Positions 58,559-64,000 of a DNA stretch of 64,000 nt are shown in pieces. The notes beneath the pieces are model-generated. The model was not told where the DNA came from. It saw only the letters and a program-made list of their open reading frames with translations, and searched no databases. How positions within the stretch are numbered: the stretch's first letter is position 1; each line of letters starts with the position of its first letter. Source of the stretch: Vibrio campbellii CAIM 519 = NBRC 15631 = ATCC 25920 (GTDB lineage Bacteria; Pseudomonadota; Gammaproteobacteria; Enterobacterales; Vibrionaceae). The translations under genes were made by a program, and so were the position numbers. The stretch covers positions 62,001 to 126,000 of the forward strand of contig NZ_CP015864.1 in assembly GCF_002163755.1 (NCBI RefSeq), given 5' to 3'.

Positions 58559-58966
58559 GTGCGAAAGATTCTATCTTTGACTTTGGCTATGTCACTTACT
58601 GGCTGTGTCATGCCACAGCATCAACCTGTCGAAACTGGACAGTGTGTGGGGGTGATGTCATCGCAAGATGCTTATGGCTACCTCAACCCTAACCACTACA
58701 CCATGCAGGTGTTGGCGTTGAAGAAAGAGAAGGATGTGAAAGAATACATTCGTTACATCGACCCGAAGCATCCGGTTTGGGTGAACTGGAAGAATAGCCG
58801 TGGTACTCGCTGGTATACCGTAACCGTCGGGGATTTTAAGACTAAGCAGGATGCCTACAATGCGCTGTCTTCATTGCCAAGCCGTGTTAAACAATCTTCT
58901 CCCTTTGTCATGACATTTGCAGAAATGCAGCGCAAGCAAGAAACCAGTGTAGTGCGAATGCGCTAG
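58559..58966 (+). CDS. SPOR-domain lipoprotein
   Basis: 135 residues from a GTG after CGGAGTTACGC. The lipobox is MSLTGC, lipid Cys near residue 16. The C-terminal part (YTMQVLALKKEKDVKEYIRY, then WYTVTVGDFKTKQDAYNALS) has the double-beta-alpha layout of a SPOR domain, which binds denuded peptidoglycan at division sites. The dacA terminator separates the two genes. Confidence 0.82.
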   Translation: MRKILSLTLAMSLTGCVMPQHQPVETGQCVGVMSSQDAYGYLNPNHYTMQVLALKKEKDVKEYIRYIDPKHPVWVNWKNSRGTRWYTVTVGDFKTKQDAYNALSSLPSRVKQSSPFVMTFAEMQRKQETSVVRMR

Positions 58967-59164
58967 AGCAGTTCTTATCGTCCCTGTAAGCGCTTTATTG
59001 TTATGTATCGAGCCTTTGCAATCGGTTGGAAAGGCTCAACCTAACCACTAGTCACAAATCTTCTTCAATGTACGCGCAAGATCACTCATCTGACGTGCTT
59101 TTTACTTTACTTATTTTCGAGTATTTTCTAGTCTCCGCATCCCACTTTTCCTGTCGGAGTCACC

Positions 59165-59869
59165 ATGAGGCAAGAAATGTACACCACCTACGCAAAGCAA
59201 TACGATTTAGCGGCGCAAGATAACTTGTACAACGCGCACTTTGAGCGCCCAAATACCCTTGAACTTGTCGGTGATGTGGCTGGCAAAAAGGTGCTGGACT
59301 TAGGCTGTGGTTCAGGTATTTACGCGCAAATTCTTTTGGAGCGCGGCGCCACTTCCGTGACTTGTATCGACGCTGCGCAAGAGATGATTGATATCGTTAA
59401 AGACAAGCTTGGTGACTCGGTCAACGCTTATGCTCAGAACTTGGCACTTGGTTTGCCTGAAGAGGCGAATGCTCAGTATGACTTGGTGATTTGTCCATTG
59501 ATGGTGCATTACATTGAAGACCTTCGTCCCTTGTTCAATGACATTCAGCGCGTGTTGAAGCCTGGAGGCCAGTTTGTATTCTCAACTCATCATCCATTCG
59601 CCGATTTTGAATGTTCTGCATCGGATAATTACTTTGAGAAAGAGCGAATCGAAGATGTGTGGGACACGATTGGAAAGCCTGTTTCTGTCGCATTCTACCG
59701 CCGCTCATTGCAAGACATTATGGATGCAATTACGGGAAGTAACATGGCGATGCTGGCTGTCTCAGAGGGTAAAGTGAATGAGAAGATTCGTGAAATCTCG
59801 CAGGAGCACTACCAACGCTTGGCGACGTACCCTAACTTCATCTTTATCAAGTGTGTCGCGTTGAGCTAA
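59165..59869 (+). CDS. Class I SAM-dependent methyltransferase
   Basis: 234 residues. Motif I is KVLDLGCGSGIYAQIL near residue 42, motif II CIDAAQEMID near 66, post-I YDLVICPLMVHYIED near 103, and RVLKPGGQFVFSTHHPF near 127. Close in layout to UbiE/COQ5-like and BioC-like enzymes; the acceptor is unknown. Monocistronic, followed by a bidirectional terminator. Confidence 0.87.
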   Translation: MRQEMYTTYAKQYDLAAQDNLYNAHFERPNTLELVGDVAGKKVLDLGCGSGIYAQILLERGATSVTCIDAAQEMIDIVKDKLGDSVNAYAQNLALGLPEEANAQYDLVICPLMVHYIEDLRPLFNDIQRVLKPGGQFVFSTHHPFADFECSASDNYFEKERIEDVWDTIGKPVSVAFYRRSLQDIMDAITGSNMAMLAVSEGKVNEKIREISQEHYQRLATYPNFIFIKCVALS

Positions 59870-59902
59870 TACCGCTCGGGACTCTCACCGTATTCAGATA
59901 GA

Positions 59903-59933
59903 AAAAACGGAAGCATATCGGCTTCCGTTTTGT
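59903..59933. terminator. Bidirectional terminator between methyltransferase and peroxiredoxin
   Basis: ACGGAAGC/GCTTCCGT stem with A-run left and T-run right. Confidence 0.85.
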
Positions 59934-59949
59934 GATCTTAGCTTTGCGT

Positions 59950-60423
59950 TTAAAGTGCAGCGAGGATGGTTTCTGCTTTGCTCGCTTCAAACGTTTTTGG
60001 TTCTTCAACGTTCAATGTGGTCACGACACCGTTGTCGATGATCATTGCGTAACGTTGTGAACGAACGCCACCAAAACCACCAGTATCCATCTCTAGACCT
60101 AGTGCTTTGGTAAAGCTTGCGTCGCCGTCGCCCAGCATTAACAGCTCAGACGCGTTCTGTGCCTCGCCCCAAGCTTGCATCACGAATGCATCGTTAACAG
60201 ATACACAAGCAATCAGGTCCACGCCTTTCGCCTTTAGTTGGTCTGCCAGTACAACATAACCCGGAAGGTGCGCTTCTGAACACGTCGGAGTAAATGCACC
60301 TGGTACCGCAAATAGAACCACTTTCTTGTCTGCAAACAGCTCTGTTACTTGATGGTTTACCATACCATCGGCAGTCAGTTCGCTTAGCGTCGCAGCAGGC
60401 AATGCTTGACCTTGTTGAATCAT
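59950..60423 (-). CDS. Peroxiredoxin, Prx5 type
   Basis: 157 residues. The peroxidatic Cys lies in VPGAFTPTCSEAHLPGY near residue 49, the PGAFTPTC motif of the Prx5 group. It reduces peroxides using glutathione or glutaredoxin/thioredoxin; no second resolving Cys domain (glutaredoxin fusion) is present. AAAGGAAG lies before the ATG. Neighbour genes are unrelated. Confidence 0.9.
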   Translation of the reverse strand: MIQQGQALPAATLSELTADGMVNHQVTELFADKKVVLFAVPGAFTPTCSEAHLPGYVVLADQLKAKGVDLIACVSVNDAFVMQAWGEAQNASELLMLGDGDASFTKALGLEMDTGGFGGVRSQRYAMIIDNGVVTTLNVEEPKTFEASKAETILAAL

Positions 60424-60824
60424 GATTTTCTTCCTTTTGTGTATGCGTTATTTCGCTCACTCAGTCTAGCGCCAAAACGACCACCTAACCACAGACGAAA
60501 TGTAAGGGCTTAATAGGCTTCATAAAAACAAACCGCCTGAGTCGGCGGTTTGTATGTTGGCTAAATGGCGTTTAGATAAGACTTATAAGAGTGAAGTCGA
60601 GACTTGTTGCGAAGGATATTGCTCAGTGATTCACAAATGTGCGGACGGTGAAGTGAATGCTTATATCCATTATGTTTTTCTTATGGTAGGCAGCCAATAA
60701 AGAGAACATAGACCAACTGAGTATTAAAGCGTTCTTAATGTTGAGCTCGGTTAACTGCAACTTCATGTATCCACCGTTGCAGATAGATAGCAAAAAGACT
60801 AGAGAACCAGCCCTAGTTTACTTA
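60424..60824. other. Intergenic region with terminator-like hairpin
   Basis: 401 bases. Hairpin at 60528-60553; nothing else supported. Confidence 0.5.
60528..60553 (-). terminator. Terminator-like hairpin downstream of the deaminase
   Basis: ACAAACCGCC TGAGT CGGCGGTTTGT; minus-strand reading ends in TTTTTATG. It is about 270 bases after the deaminase stop, so assignment is uncertain. Confidence 0.6.
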
Positions 60825-61832
60825 TCAGTCAGTGATTGCTAAGTAATCAGCGACTTGTGCACGGTATTTGGCTTTAAGTGCCTCGCTAATGAAGCTCGCG
60901 TTAATCGCATTGATCGTGAACTGAGCGAGTTCTGACCTCGTCATTGGGTGAGCATTGCTGACCGCCATGAAGTTATCCGTCATGTAACCACCAAAGTACG
61001 CAGGGTCGTCCGAGTTAATCGTCACCGCTACGCCTTTACGCAACAAGTCGACAATGTTGTGCTGTTCCATTTCATCAAATACACACAGCTTAATGTTCGA
61101 TAATGGGCAAACCGTCAGGGGCATTTTGCTTTCGATCAGGGCATCCATTAATGATTCATCCTCAACGCAGCGAACTCCATGGTCAACACGGCTGACACTG
61201 AGCATCTCGACAGAGTCGACAATGTTTTGTGCCGGGCCTTCTTCACCAGCGTGTGCAACGGTCAATAAGCCAGCGTCTTTGGCTTGTTGGAAAGCACGTT
61301 TGAACTTCTCTGGTGGGTGACCAAGCTCTGAAGAATCCAAACCGACACCGATGATTTTGTCTTGATGCTTGATGATTGATTGCAGCGTTTCAATCGCGCT
61401 CTCTTCCGATAGATGACGTAAGAAGCACGCAATGATTTGAGACGTTATACCTAGCTGTTCGTTACCATCTTGCATAGCACGGTGAATACCATTGATGACC
61501 GTCTCAAACTCAATGCCGCGATCGGTATGGGTCTGTGGGTCAAAGAAGATCTCAGTATGGATAACGTTGTCGGCTTTGCAGCGCTCTAGGTATGCCCACG
61601 TCAAATCATAGAAATCTTGTTCCGTACGCAGCGCGTTGGCGCCTTGATAATAGATATCTAGGAAAGACTGCAAATCTTCGAACTCGTATGCTTTGCGCAG
61701 TTCCTGTGGTGACTCGTAAGGAATGTCGATGTTGTTGCGTTGTGCCAGTTCGAACAGTAGTTCTGGCTCTAGCGAACCTTCGATATGTAAGTGTAACTCT
61801 ACCTTTGGAAGACCTTGAATAAATGCGTTCAT
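60825..61832 (-). CDS. Adenosine deaminase-family protein, probably adenine deaminase (type 2)
   Basis: 335 residues. The metal and catalytic motifs are ELHLHIEGSLEPEL near residue 12, TVAHAGEEGPA near 197 and NSDDPAYFG near 275. IFFDPQTHTDRG and GVGLDSSELGHPPEKF match the adenine deaminase subgroup of the ADD family more closely than classic adenosine deaminase. It would convert adenine to hypoxanthine. The adenine-sensing riboswitch immediately upstream supports this substrate. The start follows GGGAG. Confidence 0.9.
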   Translation of the reverse strand: MNAFIQGLPKVELHLHIEGSLEPELLFELAQRNNIDIPYESPQELRKAYEFEDLQSFLDIYYQGANALRTEQDFYDLTWAYLERCKADNVIHTEIFFDPQTHTDRGIEFETVINGIHRAMQDGNEQLGITSQIIACFLRHLSEESAIETLQSIIKHQDKIIGVGLDSSELGHPPEKFKRAFQQAKDAGLLTVAHAGEEGPAQNIVDSVEMLSVSRVDHGVRCVEDESLMDALIESKMPLTVCPLSNIKLCVFDEMEQHNIVDLLRKGVAVTINSDDPAYFGGYMTDNFMAVSNAHPMTRSELAQFTINAINASFISEALKAKYRAQVADYLAITD

Positions 61833-62337
61833 AATAAACTCCCACTTTTTCTTATGGTTGTTGTGGATGCAATTACTCTAAGGATAGGTATAGATTGAGA
61901 AAAATCGAACGCTATTACAAAGAGTAAGATCCGCAGTGATCTCAACTCTTCGTAATCAGCACTTTGCGGGAGCTGGTAGAGACCCCCAAACCATATCATT
62001 GGGGTTATACGAAGCAAACGGCGCAATTATACGCAAAAATTGAAGGTTGACCAGAGCCGTTGATGAAATTGTACTATCTAAGGGATAAGGGATAAATAAC
62101 GTTGCAGTGATTTCATCGCATGATGGTTTCGTTGTCAGCACACACCTTGCTGATTTTCGAACGTCCAGTGGCTAATACTGAATCACATCATGCGAGAAAC
62201 ATTGGAGTCATATCGAGTTTATTGTGCGTTGCTCATTGTGAGCTCTCATTGTGAACTGAGAGAAGGGGTGGCGATACCTTGCACATCGATACTTTAGATT
62301 GAGAGGAGAAAAGAAAAGGAATTGGAAGGAAATGTAA
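61833..62337. other. Leader of the deaminase and upstream sequence
   Basis: The leader (61833-62014) holds the riboswitch. From 62015 to 62337, between it and the next small gene, I see no gene. Confidence 0.6.
61948..62014 (-). promoter_or_regulatory. Adenine (purine-class) riboswitch aptamer
   Basis: Minus strand, about 115 bases upstream of the deaminase start. P1 is CTTCGTA/TACGAAG; J1/2 TAA; P2 CCCCAAT/TTTGGGG with loop GATATGG; J2/3 GTCTCTAC; P3 CAGCTC/GTGCTG with loop CCGCAAA; J3/1 ATTAC. The two loops can kiss (GG with CC) as in known purine aptamers. The specificity base at position 74 is T/U (A-U-U-A in J3/1), which selects adenine rather than guanine. This closely parallels the add riboswitch of Vibrio vulnificus. 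Confidence 0.92.
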
Positions 62338-62478
62338 TTATAGCTCGAACATTTTATCAAATTCTCTTTGCTCCATGATGTCCTCAATTCGGCGGCGCGT
62401 TCTTTGTTTAATCGCAGCTGCGTTTTGTTCGGACTCTTTCTTTTCTTGCTCAATCTGCTTCTTGCTTTTATTTGCCAT
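62338..62478 (-). CDS. Small charged protein, 46 residues
   Basis: MANKSKKQIEQEKKESEQNA... to EDIMEQREFDKMFEL: a highly charged, helical peptide. AAGGTG lies 6 bases upstream. The end (RRRIEDIMEQREF) resembles the small PA3496-like family of putative envelope-associated proteins, but this is a loose match. Too short for a firm call. Confidence 0.65.
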   Translation of the reverse strand: MANKSKKQIEQEKKESEQNAAAIKQRTRRRIEDIMEQREFDKMFEL

Positions 62479-62541
62479 GTTTTTCACCTTGGGAATTTCT
62501 TCCTAAATTTCCGCATCATTCATTAATGCACGAAAATTGAT

Positions 62542-62751
62542 TTATTTAATAATAAAACTTCCTAGCTTTGAACCTGAGTCACACAGAATGTCACCAGAGT
62601 AGGTTTTCTCACAGTATTTAAAATCAATGAGATAGCAAGCGGATTGGAGTTTTGGCAATATATGGCGCCTCAAAATATCACTGTTAAGTTGATGAATTTT
62701 GGCGTTCCAAGAGATGTCGGGTTGTTTTAAACGGAATTCAATCTCTATCAT
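62542..62751 (-). CDS. Small hypothetical protein, 69 residues
   Basis: MIEIEFRLKQPDISWNAKIH... with CYLIDFKYCEKTYSGDILCD near the end (three Cys). AGGAGAATAA directly precedes the ATG, which overlaps the stop of the 27-codon frame in front (ATGA). No family recognised. Confidence 0.65.
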   Translation of the reverse strand: MIEIEFRLKQPDISWNAKIHQLNSDILRRHILPKLQSACYLIDFKYCEKTYSGDILCDSGSKLGSFIIK

Positions 62752-62831
62752 TTATTCTCCTGTTTTTTAGTGATCTTTTCTTTATTCAATAATTGGTACC
62801 AGTGTCTTTGGCGACCTGTTCTTTTAGACAT
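62748..62831 (-). CDS. Very small basic peptide gene, 27 residues
   Basis: MSKRTGRQRHWYQLLNKEKI then TKKQENK, with AGGAAAAATT upstream. Its TGA overlaps the ATG of the 69-codon gene, suggesting translational coupling. Not recognised. Confidence 0.5.
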   Translation of the reverse strand: MSKRTGRQRHWYQLLNKEKITKKQENK

Positions 62832-63044
62832 AATTTTTCCTAATTTTAAGTAAGTGAAATATCAACGATGGCTATCGTATTTGATAGATATAACATTCCA
62901 ACGATAGATATCGTGTCCGCAGCCCATTTATTTTAGGCAGCAGAAAACCGAGCAAGAATACTTGCGAGTTGTTAAGTGTGAGGAATTTTTGAAGGGGGAG
63001 AGAGTTTGGTGCAGCGAGGAAATGCTGCACCAAGAAAAGCTATC

Positions 63045-63257
63045 TTATAGAGGAGTAACTTCAGTCGCTTGAGGACCTTTTTTACCGTCTTCTACATTGA
63101 AGCTTACTTTCTGACCTTCAGTCAAAGTTTTGAAACCGTCAGCAACGATAGCGTTGAAGTGTACGAATACATCTTGGCCGCCGTTGTCTTGAGTTAGGAA
63201 ACCAAAACCTTTAGTTTCGTTGAACCATTTTACTGAACCAGTTACTTTACCAGACAT
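63045..63257 (-). CDS. CspA-family cold-shock protein
   Basis: 70 residues, one cold-shock domain with RNP1 KGFGFLTQ near residue 16 and RNP2 VFVHFNAI near 31. It binds single-stranded RNA/DNA and melts RNA structure. The start of the mRNA is probably within the 320-base gap upstream; long structured leaders are usual for this family. Confidence 0.92.
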   Translation of the reverse strand: MSGKVTGSVKWFNETKGFGFLTQDNGGQDVFVHFNAIVADGFKTLTEGQKVSFNVEDGKKGPQATEVTPL

Positions 63258-63578
63258 AAAAACCTCTGAAATTAAACAATAATATACGAATTGTGGTGGA
63301 TCTTTTTTAAGCTATTGAATGTGCAATCAAGAGGAAGTTTTACGCAGGAGTCTGAACCGAGAGTTCAGGGTGTTACTGAGAGGGAACTTAAACTAAATGT
63401 AGCATTAACAGCTCTTTTCTAGAGCCAGGCGCCACTATACAGTGTGTTTAAAAAATAGCTACATTTATTTTTCATTTTTTTTCGTTCGAAAAAACTGATG
63501 GAGTAGAACAATTTCATCCCCTCATGATTTTTATCCGTCTTCCTACAATGAATCCATACCAATAAGGGAGGCAATATT
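63258..63578. other. Promoter and leader region between cspA-like gene and pirin gene
   Basis: 321 bases, divergent promoters. The cold-shock leader is probably here, but I cannot define its start. Nothing else seen. Confidence 0.5.
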
Positions 63579-64000
63579 ATGAGTACAGTGAGAGAGATTC
63601 GTCAGATCATTCCATCGCACGCAACAGCAGATGGGGATGGAGTGAAAATTCGTCGCGTAGCCGGATTCAACAATAAAAGCTTTTCACCATTCTTGATGGT
63701 GGATGAATTGAAATCAGACCAACGAGCAGACTATGTTGGCGGTTTTCCTCCGCATCCACATCGTGGTATTGAAACTCTGACCTATATGCTGACTGGGCAC
63801 TTCCAGCATCGTGATCACATGAACAACGTTGGTGAGCTCCGTTCCGGCGGCGCGCAATGGATGGCGGCAGGCCGTGGTGTGATTCACAGTGAAATGCCAA
63901 TCATGGAAGACGGTGAACTACATGGTTTCCAAATTTGGATTAACCAACCAGCACGAGACAAGATTTCTCCGGCGCAGTATCACGATTTCCAGCCGGAAAC
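63579..64000 (+). CDS. Pirin family protein, 3' end beyond the window
   Basis: 140 codons, open at the window end. It begins MSTVREIRQIIPSHATADGD and shows the pirin metal motif GGFPPHPHRGIETLTYML near residue 57 (His and His), with GGAQWMAAGRGVIHSE near 96 (His, Glu). Pirins are cupin-fold iron proteins; some have quercetinase activity. AGGGAGGC lies before the ATG. Confidence 0.9.
   Translation, partial: MSTVREIRQIIPSHATADGDGVKIRRVAGFNNKSFSPFLMVDELKSDQRADYVGGFPPHPHRGIETLTYMLTGHFQHRDHMNNVGELRSGGAQWMAAGRGVIHSEMPIMEDGELHGFQIWINQPARDKISPAQYHDFQPE

Noticed and set aside
62208..62453. 81-codon minus-strand frame
   Set aside because: It overlaps the better 46-codon frame with a ribosome binding site and has no protein-like composition at its end.
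63005..63031. Terminator for the cold-shock gene (GGTGCAGC/GCTGCACC)
   Set aside because: The hairpin is good, but no T-run follows on the minus strand.

Overview
This window is gamma-proteobacterial and almost certainly from a Vibrio. The evidence is a long array of VCR-like attC repeats with one gene each, together with vibrio-type housekeeping genes (a DUF1800/DUF1501 pair, BCCT transporter, DacA, YghU, an adenine riboswitch in front of an adenosine/adenine deaminase, and a CspA-type protein). Species and chromosome cannot be decided from the sequence alone. No rRNA, tRNA or CRISPR array was seen.

Layout. 1-9.6 kb: the end of a zinc/manganese ABC transporter operon, the DUF1800-DUF1501 pair, a FabG-like reductase, a three-gene operon (XRE regulator, VUT/YhhQ-type transporter, QueF) that looks like an accessory 7-deazaguanine (queuosine precursor) module, and a DUF2165 membrane protein. 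9.6-32.6 kb: a decayed integron. A 48-codon C-terminal relic of a tyrosine recombinase of IntI type lies on the minus strand, followed by an attI-like junction and then 33 cassettes, all on the plus strand, separated by 31 recognisable attC sites of several sequence groups plus one interrupted and one eroded site. Cassette cargo is typical: eight GNAT acetyltransferases, two NUDIX proteins, methyltransferases, an APH-fold kinase, a riboflavin synthase, a KpsF-like SIS isomerase, a phosphatase, a HAD hydrolase, a GFA protein, a DUF4062 protein, small membrane proteins, and one cassette without a gene that occurs twice, nearly identical. An IS3-family element with a nonsense codon in orfB sits in the 5' end of one cassette, and a 3'-truncated IS4/IS10-like element has replaced most of the last but one attC.

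32.6-53.5 kb is an accessory-looking region of single genes and small operons: LysR regulator with a broken carboxymuconolactone-decarboxylase gene and a DUF4865 gene; a short tryptophan-dioxygenase-like haem protein; an SDR and an OsmC gene that share an operator-like palindrome; a Fur-boxed TonB haem receptor; a secreted PI-PLC; a divergent MocR regulator/dehydrogenase pair around a perfect 36-bp palindrome; an unrecognised protein with a CheD/CNF-like Cys-His pattern; cysteine dioxygenase; and several secreted proteins. 53.5-64 kb is ordinary core sequence: a dihydrofolate-reductase-like pseudogene, yghU, BCCT transporter, dacA, a SPOR lipoprotein, a methyltransferase, a Prx5 peroxiredoxin, the adenine-riboswitch deaminase, small ORFs, a cold-shock protein and the start of a pirin gene.

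How it fits together: the integron keeps its attI-like junction and most attC sites but has lost its own integrase, so any cassette movement would need an integrase supplied from elsewhere. A dispersed ~63-bp hairpin element occurs on both sides of the array, and palindromic operators mark several of the regulated accessory genes.
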